DNA of 64,000 bases from Pelomonas sp. Root1237 (GTDB taxonomy: Bacteria; Pseudomonadota; Gammaproteobacteria; Burkholderiales; Burkholderiaceae_C): assembly GCF_001425055.1 (NCBI RefSeq), contig NZ_LMDK01000022.1, positions 1-64,000 on the forward strand, given 5' to 3'. The position numbers and the translations under genes were made by a program. Within the stretch, counting starts at the first letter, position 1, and the number at the start of each line of letters is the position of its first letter. The notes beneath the pieces were generated by a model. It saw only the letters and a program-made list of their open reading frames with translations, made no database searches and was not told the DNA's origin. Positions 1 to 8,943 of the stretch are shown in pieces.

Positions 1-70
1 GCCATCAATGATCTGCGCCGACGTCCATCATTTCCATCTCTGGCCACGCGGCGCCGACCCACGCAAGTGG

Positions 71-105
71 GCATGCCGCCCGGACAGTCCGTCCAGGCGG
101 CATGC
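71..105. other. Stem-loop downstream of the TonB receptor gene
   Basis: GCATGCCGCC at 71-80 pairs exactly with GGCGGCATGC at 96-105, and part of the loop can pair as well (GGAC with GTCC). It lies about 25 bases past the receptor stop codon. There is no T-run on either strand, so it is not a classical intrinsic terminator. A role in 3' end protection or attenuation is possible but only inferred. The rest of 1-130 shows no gene. Confidence 0.5.
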
Positions 106-130
106 TGCTTACGCCGCGTCAGGGACCGCG

Positions 131-3100
131 TCAGAACTCGTAACGTGCGCTCAGCGAGTAGCTGCGGCCCGGATAGAACCACGCGCGTCCCATCACGCCG
201 ATGTGCTGCTGCTGCGTCTGGCGGACGATGACGTTGTTCAGGTTCGTCACGTTGAGGGACACGCCGAGCGCGTCGGTGACCCTGTAGTTGACGCCGGCGT
301 CCCACTGGCCGAAAGCCTCCTGCCATACCGGCAGGCCCCAGCCCACATCCCGGGCACCTGGGCGCGACGGGTCCGCGCTCGTCGCGTCGTCGCCGCGCGT
401 GCCATTGGCATCCGCCGCCTGCAGGATGCGGCTGTGCCAGTTGTAGGCCAGCCGCGCCGACAGCGGACCGCGGTCATACATCAGCACGAAGTTGGCCGCG
501 TTCTTGGCCATGTAGGGCAGCGGCAGATCAGTGAACGGCAGGCCGTTCGTGTCGCAGCCGAACAGGTGCAGCGTGCCATTCGTCGTCGCTCTGCCTGCAT
601 CGCAGTAGGGGTTGTAGATCTGCTTGTACAGGCTTTGCTTGGCATCGATGTAGGTGTAGTTGACCGACACGCCGATGCCCTTGGCCCACTCCGGCAGCAC
701 GCCTTCCAGGAACGCGAGCTTGTCCAGGTAGGTCATGCCCGCAACCTCCAGACCACTGACCTTGGCTTTGCCCACGTTGTCCGGCCCGGTGATCGCGAAG
801 AGCTGCGGAGTGCCGGTGTTGGTGTTGTAGGCACGGCTGTAGACGCTGTTCATGATGACGTCCTTGACATCCTTATGGAACACCGTGCCCGTGATGGACT
901 GGCCGTCGCGCGGGTACCACTCCAGCGCCAGGTCGTAGCTGTTGGCCGTGATCGGCTTGAGCTTGACGTTGCCGGTGTTCTCTCCGGTGTAGGTGAGCGT
1001 CCCTTTCTGCTCGTCGTAGTTCTGGAACAGCTTGATGTACTCACCCAGCTGGTTGAAGCCAGGCCGGTTCATGCTCTGGGCCATTGCCAGGCGCGCCTGC
1101 AACCTGTCGGTGAAGTTCATCTTCAGATTGAGCGACGGCAGCACCTTGAAGAACTCGTTCTGCACGTCGATCGGTTGATTGATCTGGTCGAAGTGCGGCA
1201 GGTGCGGCGGCGTATTCGAGTCGTATTTGCGATCGAAAACTGTGTAGCCGTGCGAGACGTCGTGGGTCAGCACGGCGCGCACGCCGACATTGCCTTCGAT
1301 CGGGAACTTCAAATCGTCGAAGCCAAAGCGCAGCGTGGCGTAGACGGCATCGGTCTGTTCGCTGTGCGTGCTGGTTTTGGACGGGTCGTTGTCGTAAACC
1401 AGCTCCTTGAAGTTCTGATAGTCCTTCTTCAAGTCGCATTCCACGCCTGGGTACTGCGCCTTGGCGTCCAGGCATTGCTGGTAGCGGTAGTCGTTGAGCA
1501 ACTTGCCGTATGTGTTCGGATAGTCGCGCACGGCACTGACCGTCGGCATGACGATGTTCGGCAGCGAGCCCGCCTTGCCCCCGTAGAAGCTGCCGAAGTT
1601 GAACACTTCGACCGGGACGGTTTGGTACTTCGCATCTTTCAGGTACGCGAAGCTTGGGCGCCGGCCCCCCTGGCCGTTGTCTGGGGGATATTGACCGGGT
1701 ACGACGTTCTGCTTGACGTCCCAGGGTTCGGCAATGGAACTCCACCCATTGCCCGTGGGTTCGTAGCGGCGCGCCACGCGGTAGGTGGCTCTCACGCCGA
1801 CACGGATGTCACGCAGGATGGGGTTGTCCTCGAAACGGTATCGCGCGTCTGCCTTCCATGCGTACAAGTCGCCGTCGGCCTTGCTGGCGCTCGGCATGAT
1901 CAGGTTCCAGTAATAGTGTTTCGGATCGGCCAGGAAATCCGTGGCGGCCTGGTCGAACTCGAGGCGCAACGGGCCCTTTCCTGACACGTCGATGCCCATG
2001 CTTGGCGCGAAAGTGCCCAACTGCAGGTTGCGGCCGACCGAATCGTTCTTCGCGTGAACCCACTGGACGTCGTTCTGCAGCAGCCAGTTGTCGTTGACGG
2101 CCCACTTGAAGTTCCACGCCAGTTCACCGGTCTTCGAGGTGGTCTGGTTCCAGCCGCGCGTGATCTGCAAGCCCAGGCCGCCAGCCTCGAAGTCGTTCGC
2201 CCCGGGCCCGGTCGGATAGGTGTACTTGCCCGAGAGCAGCACATTGTTGGCGTCGTACTTCGCTGTCGCGGGGTCGATCTTCGACTTGTACGCGTTCTCG
2301 ATACCGGTGTAGAAGCCCTGCTCGCTGCCCGTCTCCCGTGTGCCCGACACGAAATAAGTCAGCGACGAGTCCATGCCGTCCTTCTTCCACTGCAGCGCGC
2401 CGTAGAAGCCGGCGCGTTCGTTGTCGCCGGTGTTGTTGCGGAACGAGGCCGATTTCGGCGCCCACGCCACCTTGCCCTCGATCAGGTCGGTACGGGGGTA
2501 GTAGGCGTCCAGTTGGAGGCTCTCGTTCTGGAAGCTGGTGTGGTTGTAGGACACATCCAGCAGCACGCCCACACGGCCGATGTCCGTATTCCACTGCGTG
2601 GTGTACAGCCCCGACAGGCTGGGCGAATTCTTGCCTGAGCGCTGCACGTAGTTGTTGCCCGCCGACATGTAGGCCTTGGTCACCTTGTAGTCAAAGGGCA
2701 AGGCCGTGCGCAGGTTCACCGTGCCGCTGACGCCGCCTTCGATGATTTCGCTGGAGGGGTTCTTGTAGACGTCCACGCCGGCCATCAGCTCAGGCGGGAT
2801 GTCGCCCCAGCTCAGCTCGCGGCCCGGCCACCCGGCAGAGAATGACTCGCGGCCATTCAGCAGCGACGAGCCCCAGCTCAGGCCGCGCACGCTGATGCCC
2901 GAGCCTTCGACGGAGAAGTGCTCCGGGTCGCCGCGCGACTTGTTGCGGTCGATGACGACGCCGACGACGCGCTGCAGCACTTCGGTGATCGACTTGTCCG
3001 GCAGCTTGCCGGCCTCTTCGGCGACGACCGAGTCGACGATTTCCTCGGCGTTCTGCTTGATCTTCTGCGCCGACTGCAGCGCTGCGCGCTGACCGGTGAC

Positions 3101-3226
3101 GACGACGGTTTCCAGGTTTGCCGGCTTTTCAGCCGCCGACTGCGCCAGCGCGGCGCTGCCGACGGTCAGCAGCATCATGTGGACCATGCCGCGATGGATG
3201 GCCGTGGTGCGGAATTGTTTTTTCAT
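131..3226 (-). CDS. TonB-dependent receptor, Xanthomonas/Caulobacter type
   Basis: Outer-membrane receptor of about 1031 residues for energised uptake of a large substrate. The ATG at 3226 is chosen because GGAG lies just upstream and a signal peptide follows (hydrophobic segment near residues 14-27, likely cleavage after ALAQ). A TonB-box-like ETVVVTG sits at 39-45. Next come a plug domain with the LPDKSITEVLQRV-type segment characteristic of this subfamily, then a long beta-barrel ending in the aromatic YEF expected for barrel assembly. Members of this subfamily often take up plant or algal oligosaccharides; that is family knowledge, and the substrate here is unknown. The gene lies 141 bp downstream of the lipoprotein gene on the same strand and is probably cotranscribed with it, under the influence of the upstream FadR-type regulator. 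Confidence 0.93.
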   Translation of the reverse strand: MKKQFRTTAIHRGMVHMMLLTVGSAALAQSAAEKPANLETVVVTGQRAALQSAQKIKQNAEEIVDSVVAEEAGKLPDKSITEVLQRVVGVVIDRNKSRGDPEHFSVEGSGISVRGLSWGSSLLNGRESFSAGWPGRELSWGDIPPELMAGVDVYKNPSSEIIEGGVSGTVNLRTALPFDYKVTKAYMSAGNNYVQRSGKNSPSLSGLYTTQWNTDIGRVGVLLDVSYNHTSFQNESLQLDAYYPRTDLIEGKVAWAPKSASFRNNTGDNERAGFYGALQWKKDGMDSSLTYFVSGTRETGSEQGFYTGIENAYKSKIDPATAKYDANNVLLSGKYTYPTGPGANDFEAGGLGLQITRGWNQTTSKTGELAWNFKWAVNDNWLLQNDVQWVHAKNDSVGRNLQLGTFAPSMGIDVSGKGPLRLEFDQAATDFLADPKHYYWNLIMPSASKADGDLYAWKADARYRFEDNPILRDIRVGVRATYRVARRYEPTGNGWSSIAEPWDVKQNVVPGQYPPDNGQGGRRPSFAYLKDAKYQTVPVEVFNFGSFYGGKAGSLPNIVMPTVSAVRDYPNTYGKLLNDYRYQQCLDAKAQYPGVECDLKKDYQNFKELVYDNDPSKTSTHSEQTDAVYATLRFGFDDLKFPIEGNVGVRAVLTHDVSHGYTVFDRKYDSNTPPHLPHFDQINQPIDVQNEFFKVLPSLNLKMNFTDRLQARLAMAQSMNRPGFNQLGEYIKLFQNYDEQKGTLTYTGENTGNVKLKPITANSYDLALEWYPRDGQSITGTVFHKDVKDVIMNSVYSRAYNTNTGTPQLFAITGPDNVGKAKVSGLEVAGMTYLDKLAFLEGVLPEWAKGIGVSVNYTYIDAKQSLYKQIYNPYCDAGRATTNGTLHLFGCDTNGLPFTDLPLPYMAKNAANFVLMYDRGPLSARLAYNWHSRILQAADANGTRGDDATSADPSRPGARDVGWGLPVWQEAFGQWDAGVNYRVTDALGVSLNVTNLNNVIVRQTQQQHIGVMGRAWFYPGRSYSLSARYEF

Positions 3227-3367
3227 GGTGTCTCCGTATTCCTTCGATGAGTCGGCGGCAGCGCGCCCGTGTGGGCGGCTTCGCCTTCTCGGCATCGGAT
3301 GCCGTGGCACTTGCCCGATCAACACGGGAGACCGGCCACCGGCACGCGACGCCGCGCGCGAACTGGG

Positions 3368-5029
3368 TTATTGGAAGTAGATGAGGCCCTTGAGGGTCAA
3401 GTCGGAGGCAGTGATGCCGTCGGTCTTGTTGTCCAAGTTGATGTCCATCAGCCAGAAGCGCGTGCGCACCACGGTGGAGGACTTCAGCAGCGTCGCAGCC
3501 GAGGCACGCGAGGCCGCAAGCTTGTCCAGGGCTGCCTTGAACGCGGCTTCGTTGACGGGGGCGCCCGTGCTGTCATACGGATTCGGCAGCTTGCGCACAT
3601 CGTCGTCCAGCGAAGCCTTGGTGATGTCCGGCAGGCCGCACGACTCAGTGACCGCAAAGTTGTCCAGAGGCACGGCGTAGCTGACCATCCCCGCCTTCGG
3701 GACCCACACCAAGGTGCTCAGAGCGACGTTGCAATTGTTTTTATTGCTCTTGCCCAGATCCAGGTGCACGACGATGGGCTTCGCAGCCGCGAAGAGCTCG
3801 GCATTGACGCCCAGGGTGAAGTTGAGCGTCTTCTCGTTGGTCACCTTCAGCCCGTTGAGGGTGTCGTCATCCGTCTTGAACCCGATGGTCCAAGGCGAGA
3901 AGATGTCGATGCGATTGAAGCCGTAATTCCAGTTACCCGGGGTCCACCTGCTCTCGGGAAGGTGCAGTGAAGAAACGAGAGACAACCCGTCGTCGGAGAC
4001 CTTGCTGTAGCACCAGTTCTCCACACTTGTGCCATCGTCGGCATTGGCGTTACACCGCTCCCAGCCCGCGGCCAGAGTGCTGCTCCAGGGGTTGACGGAC
4101 ACACGACCGCCTTGCCAGGTTCTGTAGGACTCCGTCCAGCCGACGCTGCTGCCTGGCGCAAACCCACTAGACACCAACAGCGGGTCGGCGAGCACCTGAA
4201 GCTTCTCAGAAGTGCCCGCTGCGCTGGACAGGGTCACCGCGCAGCTACCCTTGGCGGTCAGACGAAGCTCATTGCCGGCCACCGTGCAAACCGTGGGCGT
4301 GGTGCTTGCGTACGTCAGGGCGTTGCCATTGGCATCGACCGTGCCCAGCACGACTGTTTGAGTCGCGCCGCCCAACGGAACCACCGCGGGCGGCAAGGCG
4401 CCGATTTCAATGAAGGCCTGCCCCTCGGGCATGGCTGTGTATGAGTCATTTTCCGCCGCCGTCACCCCAAGCGTGCAGAACCCTTGCTGCAGGACTTTCA
4501 GCGTCGTGCCGCTGACCGTGCAAACCTCGGGCGTCTTCGTCGCCGTGTAGGTTGCCGGCATGCCAGCGTCAGTTTTGTCTGGCAGCGTGATGTTGACGGG
4601 AGCCGCTCCGCGCAGAACGATGCCCACCGGCACCAGCGGGCGTTGTGCATGCTTCAACACGACGAACACTTGGCTCGTATCGTCTGCAGCAGCCCATACG
4701 GTGCCGTCCGAGCCAACGCCGCCGGGTTGGCTCGCGATGACCAGGCAGTCTCCTGCAGCCACCAGGGTCACCTGTTTGTCCGCCACCGTGCAGGTGGTGG
4801 GCGTGCCGGTACGGAAGCTGACCGGCAACCCGGAAGTGGCTGTTGCGGACAACGCGGTCGGGCCGTTCAACAAGGTGTTGCCGCCCGGATATTTGAAGCT
4901 GATGGCCTGGAAGCGCCCCTCAGACCCTCCACCACTATCTCCGCCCCCTCCGCCCCCGCAGGCGGCCAAAAAAGCGCATGCCGCTACAGCGGTCAACTTC
5001 TTGGCGTGTGGAATCGACTTTTTCGTCAC
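3368..5029 (-). CDS. Lipoprotein with three Cys-paired repeats, unknown ligand
   Basis: About 553 residues. The GTG start at 5029 is preferred because GGAGAC sits 5-6 bases before it and a lipoprotein signal follows: a hydrophobic run, then LAAC with the lipidated Cys at residue 24, then a Gly/Ser-rich linker. Three repeats of roughly 50 residues follow, near residues 56-102, 140-195 and 222-272. Each carries a CTV motif and a second Cys about 14 residues later, which suggests small disulfide-stabilised Ig-like domains. The remaining 230 or so residues form a separate Trp- and Cys-containing region I do not recognise. Its place directly before a TonB receptor suggests a surface ligand-binding partner, as in other glycan uptake loci; this is inference. 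Expression probably starts in the duplicated leader upstream. Confidence 0.8.
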   Translation of the reverse strand: MTKKSIPHAKKLTAVAACAFLAACGGGGGGDSGGGSEGRFQAISFKYPGGNTLLNGPTALSATATSGLPVSFRTGTPTTCTVADKQVTLVAAGDCLVIASQPGGVGSDGTVWAAADDTSQVFVVLKHAQRPLVPVGIVLRGAAPVNITLPDKTDAGMPATYTATKTPEVCTVSGTTLKVLQQGFCTLGVTAAENDSYTAMPEGQAFIEIGALPPAVVPLGGATQTVVLGTVDANGNALTYASTTPTVCTVAGNELRLTAKGSCAVTLSSAAGTSEKLQVLADPLLVSSGFAPGSSVGWTESYRTWQGGRVSVNPWSSTLAAGWERCNANADDGTSVENWCYSKVSDDGLSLVSSLHLPESRWTPGNWNYGFNRIDIFSPWTIGFKTDDDTLNGLKVTNEKTLNFTLGVNAELFAAAKPIVVHLDLGKSNKNNCNVALSTLVWVPKAGMVSYAVPLDNFAVTESCGLPDITKASLDDDVRKLPNPYDSTGAPVNEAAFKAALDKLAASRASAATLLKSSTVVRTRFWLMDINLDNKTDGITASDLTLKGLIYFQ

Positions 5030-5041
5030 GTTCTGTCTCCT

Positions 5042-5550
5042 TTTCTGAAATAACTGGTAGCTGCTCAACTGCAGAACTTGCAGCGAGAGCGCTCCTTTGA
5101 GCTCGGGCCCGTCTCGCCGAACCCAAGCCATTTGGTTCGGGCGTTGAACGAACTATTTCCGAGTAAAAAAGCCCCCCATCGGCGTGCTTGTTCACCGTGG
5201 TTGGGTCTCATCCACCCCAGCCGAACGGTGGCGGAGGATGTGAATTCGAGGCAGCCCTTCACACGGCCGGTCCTAGCCCCAGAACCACCGCCCGAGGTGC
5301 GCACGGCACCTCCAAGGACACGCAGTTCGGCCATCCGGGGGCTTACGGTGAGGTCAAACATGGGCTGGTCCGTTGGACGTGGCTGGCGGCAGAGGACGCC
5401 GGCCGTATGGGGCTGGTTCCGCTCCAAAGCCACCAAATCGCGCTTGATTCGACGCCGAATCAACCGGAGAAAATAATTGCGGCAAATGCCGCGCGAGCAT
5501 CATATTTCGATCGACCGTCGAACTAATTAGGGGAAACCCATCGGCGACGC
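5042..5550 (-). repeat. Leader repeat copy 1 (upstream of lipoprotein gene)
   Basis: This intergenic stretch is a diverged direct copy of 6373-6810. Both begin with TTTCTGAAATAACTGG beside the downstream start codon and end near GGGGAAACCCATCGGCG just past the upstream gene. Long blocks match between, for example GTGAGGTCAAACATGGGCTG. Copy 1 has about 100 extra bases near 5090-5195. Reading frames are not kept between copies (copy 2 has a 17-base insertion in the middle), so I read this as regulatory rather than coding DNA. The rest of the gap, 5551-5622, shows nothing recognisable. Confidence 0.85.
5444..5463. promoter_or_regulatory. Palindromic operator candidate, copy 1
   Basis: TTGATTCGACGCCGAATCAA is a 20-base palindrome with a single central mismatch. 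The same element is perfect in the second leader copy (6704-6723). On the minus strand a TATGAT (possible -10 box) lies about 35 bases upstream, so the palindrome would fall just inside the transcribed region, a good position for a repressor. The protein that binds it is unknown; the neighbouring FadR-type regulator is the obvious candidate. Confidence 0.5.
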
Positions 5551-5622
5551 AGGCCCAACATCCCGTTCGGGGCGTGAAATCACACGAGCCCGACCGACCC
5601 TCTTTGGGCGCCGAAGCAGGGA

Positions 5623-6354
5623 TCACGCCCATGCGAGCGCCGCCTCGGTGGAGGGCTCGGTCGGTTCGCCGATCCAGCGCCTATGGGAAGACTGGAGGTG
5701 ATGGCACATCTGCGCCGCCGCAGCTTGCGGATTGCGCGATTTGAGCGCCCGAAGGATCGCCTCATGTTCGTCCAGGGCAGACCGCCAACTGCGCTCCGTT
5801 TCCACGCGCACACTCATCTGCGCTGAAATCGGGCTATGCCGACTGTCGAACAGTGCACCGACCATTCCAACCAGCACGGAATTCCCGCCCTGTTCGGCGA
5901 TGCTGAGATGAAATCGTCGGTCAGCCTCGACTGGCTTATATCCTCTGGCGAGCCCATCCCGCATCGCCTCAAGAGCCTCCTCGACACGATGCAGCCCTAA
6001 CGTACTGACGCGAGCGGCGGCGAGCGTGGCCACCGCGCTCTCCAGTACAACTCGCGCTTGCAGCAGTTCCTCCGGGCTGTCCCCCAAGCTCAGCGCAGAA
6101 GTTTCGCTGCGACGGCCAGACGGGCAGACGTAGATGCCCGATCCGCCGCGAATCTCGATGCGCCCGTCTATCTCCAGCGCGATCAGCGCTTCACGGAGGG
6201 AGGGCCGCGACACGCCGAGTAGCGAGGCCAGATCGCGCTCACCGGGAAGCCGTGCGCCTTCGACCAGGCCCTCGGCTTCTATCAGCGCCCTGATCCGATC
6301 GGCGATCTGCTCGTACAAGCGACGGGGCTCGACGCTCCGATGATGAAATGACAT
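5623..6354 (-). CDS. FadR-subfamily GntR transcriptional regulator
   Basis: 243 residues. The N-terminal winged helix-turn-helix (about 13-76) has the GntR pattern LPGERDLASLLGVSRPSLREAL. An all-helical FCD ligand domain follows (about 95-225), with an Asp-x3-His and later His residues (DEHEAI, MCHHL) in the positions that bind metal and a carboxylate in this family. ATG at 6354 is preceded by GGAGG. FadR/FCD proteins usually sense organic or sugar acids and repress nearby uptake genes. Here the gene lies just upstream of, and on the same strand as, the lipoprotein/TonB receptor pair. It has its own copy of the leader that precedes the lipoprotein gene, which suggests autoregulation and control of the pair by one operator. 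Confidence 0.9.
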   Translation of the reverse strand: MSFHHRSVEPRRLYEQIADRIRALIEAEGLVEGARLPGERDLASLLGVSRPSLREALIALEIDGRIEIRGGSGIYVCPSGRRSETSALSLGDSPEELLQARVVLESAVATLAAARVSTLGLHRVEEALEAMRDGLARGYKPVEADRRFHLSIAEQGGNSVLVGMVGALFDSRHSPISAQMSVRVETERSWRSALDEHEAILRALKSRNPQAAAAQMCHHLQSSHRRWIGEPTEPSTEAALAWA

Positions 6355-6372
6355 GGCCTCCGTGAACTCCTA

Positions 6373-6810
6373 TTTCTGAAATAACTGGCAGCCGCTCAAA
6401 CTGCAGAACTTGCAGCGAAGTTTTCGGCGAGTTTGGTCACCATGGCTGGGGGCCATCCAGTCCGGCCCATCGGTGGCAGGGATGTGAATTCGGGCCAGCC
6501 CTCCACGTGGTCGGTCCTAGCCGCAGAACTACCGCCTGGTGTGCGCACGACGCCTCCAAGGGCATGCGGGTTGGCCAGCCGGGCGCTAGGGGTGAGGTCA
6601 AACATGGGCTGGTCCGCCTGACAAAAGAGTGCGTTGGACGCGGCTGGCGGCGGAAACCGGCGGCTGTACGCTGCTGGTTCCGCTCCAAACCACCTAATTG
6701 GGCTTGATTCGGCGCCGAATCAATCGGCGAAAATAATTGCGACAATGCCGTGCCGCCATCATAGTTCGATCGGCCGTCAAACTAATTAGGGGAAACCCAT
6801 CGGCGCCGCG
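6373..6810 (-). repeat. Leader repeat copy 2 (upstream of FadR-type regulator)
   Basis: Second copy of the element at 5042-5550, in the same orientation and about 1.3 kb away, so the regulator gene is bracketed by direct repeats. Compared with copy 1 it lacks about 100 bases near the gene-proximal end and has 17 extra bases near 6617-6633. It runs from just upstream of the regulator start to about 140 bp short of the glmS stop codon. Confidence 0.85.
6704..6723. promoter_or_regulatory. Perfect 20-bp palindrome, operator candidate, copy 2
   Basis: TTGATTCGGCGCCGAATCAA is its own reverse complement over all 20 bases. It occupies the equivalent place to 5444-5463 in the other leader copy, and the one difference between them is a single central base. 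On the minus strand a TATGAT lies a few tens of bases upstream in both copies. Confidence 0.55.
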
Positions 6811-6863
6811 GGGTCCACGTGTCGGCGCACAAGGGACCGCAGCGACGCATTGAGAGCGCCGAG

Positions 6864-6918
6864 TGTTGTCGCCGACGGAAAACTGAGCCACTGGCTCAAA
6901 GTTCGGTCGGCGACAACA
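6864..6918. repeat. 55-bp element of two abutted inverted ends; possible glmS terminator
   Basis: TGTTGTCGCCGAC (6864-6876) is an exact inverted match of 6906-6918. Going inward, the arms share further positions (GAA, GAGCCA) for about 27 bases each, with almost no spacer. The end sequence resembles IS21-type terminal repeats, so this may be an internally deleted insertion sequence. The centre, TGAGCCA-C-TGGCTCA (6884-6898), is a hairpin that is followed on the minus strand by GTTTTCC. It lies past the glmS stop, so it could also serve as the glmS terminator. The flanking 6919-6951 shows nothing else. Confidence 0.5.
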
Positions 6919-6951
6919 TCACAACTGGTGGCGTCAACAGCACCAGCGCGC

Positions 6952-8811
6952 CTACTCGACAGTCACACTTTTTGCCAGGTTACGTGGCTTGTCGACGTCC
7001 GTTCCCCGCGCGCAGGCCGTGTGATATGCCAGCAGCTGCAGCGGCACGACGTGCAGGATGGGGCTGAGTTCGCCGTAATGCTCGGGCATGCGGATGACGT
7101 GCAGGCCGGCCTCGCTTTCGATGGCGGTGTCGCCGTCGGCGAAGACATAAAGCTGGCCGCCGCGGGCGCGCACTTCCTGCATGTTGCTCTTGAGCTTTTC
7201 CAGCAGCGCGTCGTTGGGCGCCACCGTCACCACCGGCATCTCGGCCGTCACCAGGGCCAGCGGGCCGTGCTTCAGTTCACCGGCCGGGTAGGCCTCGGCG
7301 TGGATGTAGCTGATTTCCTTGAGCTTGAGCGCACCCTCCAGCGCGATCGGGTAGTGCAGGCCGCGGCCGAGGAACAGCGCGTTCTCCTTGCGCGCGAATT
7401 CCTCGCTCCAGGCGATGACCTGCGGCTCCAGGGCCAGCACGGCCTGCACGGCGACGGGCAGGTGGCGCAGATCCTTCAGGTGCTCGGCCTCGTCTGCCTC
7501 GCTGAGGTGGCCCCGCGTCTGCGCCAGGGCCAGCGTCAGCAGGAAGAGGCCGACAAGCTGGGTCGTGAAGGCTTTGGTGGAGGCCACGCCGATCTCGGCG
7601 CCGGCACGGGTGATGTAGGCCAGCTCGCATTCGCGCACCATGGCGCTCGTGGACACATTGCAGATGGTCAGCGTGTGCTTCATGCCCAAGGAACGGGCGT
7701 GCTTCAGTGCGGCGATGGTGTCGGCCGTCTCGCCGCTCTGGCTGATGGTGACGACCAGGGTGCGCGGGTTGGGCACGCTGCTGCGGTAGCGGTACTCGCT
7801 GGCGATCTCGACGCTGGTCGGGATCTTGGCGATGCTCTCCAGCCAGTACTTGGCCGTGGAACCCGAGTAGTAGCTGGTGCCACAGGCCAGGATGAGGACG
7901 TTGTCGACCTCCTTGAAGATGCCATAGGCACCATCGCCGAAGAGCTCCGGGCTGATGCCGGTCACCGCGTCCAGCGTGTTGGCGATGGCCACGGGCTGCT
8001 CGAAGATTTCCTTCTGCATGTAGTGGCGATACGGCCCCAACTCGGCAGCGCCGCTGTGGGCGTGCACGGTCTTGACCTCCCGCTCCACTGACTGATAGCG
8101 GCCCGTTGTCTTGTCCAGCCGGCTGAGCCAGTAGCGGCCGAGCTGCAGGTCAACGACGTCACCCTCTTCCAGGTAGACGATCTGGTCGGTCACACCGGCC
8201 AGGGCCATCGCGTCGGAAGCAACGAAGTTCTCGCTTTCGCCCACGCCGAGTACCAGCGGCGAGCCTTCACGGGCGGCCACGACGCGGTGCGGCTCGTCGC
8301 GGCAGAACACGGCCACGGCATAGGCACCCTTCAGCCGCGGCAGGGCCTGCTGCACGGCGTCGAGCAGGTCGCCGCTGTAGAGGTGGTCGATCAGGTGGGC
8401 GATGACCTCGGTGTCGGTCTGGCTCGTGAATTGATAGCCGCGCGACTTCAGCTCGGCGCGCAACTCGTCGTGGTTCTCGATGATGCCGTTGTGGACCAGC
8501 GCGATGCGGCCTGTGCTCTCGACGCCCGCATTGGGGCCGGGCGAAAAGTGCGGGTGGGCGTTGTGCACGGCCGGTGCGCCATGCGTGGCCCAGCGCGTGT
8601 GGGCGATGCCGGTGCCAGCGGAGATGCCGTCCTGGTCGGCCACGGCCTGAAGTTCGGCCACGCGGGACGTGCTGCGGGCGCGCTTCAGGCCGCCGTCCTG
8701 GTGCACGGCCACACCGCACGAGTCATAGCCGCGGTACTCGAGGCGCTTGAGGCCTTCAACGAGGATGGGAACGATGTTGCGCTGACTGACCGCGCCGACG
8801 ATGCCGCACAT
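6952..8811 (-). CDS. glmS: Glutamine-fructose-6-phosphate aminotransferase (isomerizing)
   Basis: 619 residues, close to the usual 609-613. Cytoplasmic enzyme that makes glucosamine-6-phosphate from fructose-6-phosphate and glutamine, the first step to UDP-GlcNAc for peptidoglycan and LPS. The sequence starts MCGIVGAV, so after Met removal the catalytic Cys is N-terminal, as required for the glutaminase half. RWATHG and other glutaminase motifs follow, then two SIS sugar-isomerase domains, ending with the conserved [17 protein letters not shown] lies upstream of the ATG at 8811. It is divergent from an Lrp-type regulator gene across 132 bp. No glmU is adjacent, although it often neighbours glmS in proteobacteria. 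Confidence 0.98.
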   Translation of the reverse strand: MCGIVGAVSQRNIVPILVEGLKRLEYRGYDSCGVAVHQDGGLKRARSTSRVAELQAVADQDGISAGTGIAHTRWATHGAPAVHNAHPHFSPGPNAGVESTGRIALVHNGIIENHDELRAELKSRGYQFTSQTDTEVIAHLIDHLYSGDLLDAVQQALPRLKGAYAVAVFCRDEPHRVVAAREGSPLVLGVGESENFVASDAMALAGVTDQIVYLEEGDVVDLQLGRYWLSRLDKTTGRYQSVEREVKTVHAHSGAAELGPYRHYMQKEIFEQPVAIANTLDAVTGISPELFGDGAYGIFKEVDNVLILACGTSYYSGSTAKYWLESIAKIPTSVEIASEYRYRSSVPNPRTLVVTISQSGETADTIAALKHARSLGMKHTLTICNVSTSAMVRECELAYITRAGAEIGVASTKAFTTQLVGLFLLTLALAQTRGHLSEADEAEHLKDLRHLPVAVQAVLALEPQVIAWSEEFARKENALFLGRGLHYPIALEGALKLKEISYIHAEAYPAGELKHGPLALVTAEMPVVTVAPNDALLEKLKSNMQEVRARGGQLYVFADGDTAIESEAGLHVIRMPEHYGELSPILHVVPLQLLAYHTACARGTDVDKPRNLAKSVTVE

Positions 8812-8869
8812 GGAGGTCTCCGTTGGGGAATGCGTGCATCGTAGGGAGACCGACGTGGCGAATGGGTGC

Positions 8870-8940
8870 GAAATTTCTCAAAAAATGAAGGAAAATTTCC
8901 CGATCCACCCACTGAGAAATATTCGTTCAAATATTCAACA
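8870..8940. promoter_or_regulatory. AT-rich divergent control region between glmS and the Lrp-type gene
   Basis: This short AT-rich stretch stands out from the GC-rich surroundings. It has the palindromes GAAATTTC (8870-8877) and GGAAAATTTCC (8890-8900), plus the related AATATTC repeats at about 8929-8938. Lrp/AsnC proteins bind AT-rich inverted sites of this kind, so autoregulation and possibly control of glmS is a reasonable inference. Confidence 0.45.
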
Positions 8941-8943
8941 TTA

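Noticed and set aside
8-1984. 658-codon open frame on the plus strand
   Set aside because: It is antisense to the TonB receptor, which has a full set of family features. High GC gives long open frames on the opposite strand.
5065-5463. Possible small protein in leader copy 1 with a similar piece in copy 2
   Set aside because: The frame breaks between copies through a 17-base insertion and has no ribosome site or known family.
8812-8870. glmS ribozyme
   Set aside because: That ribozyme is found in Firmicutes and relatives; the leader here is too short and has no matching core.
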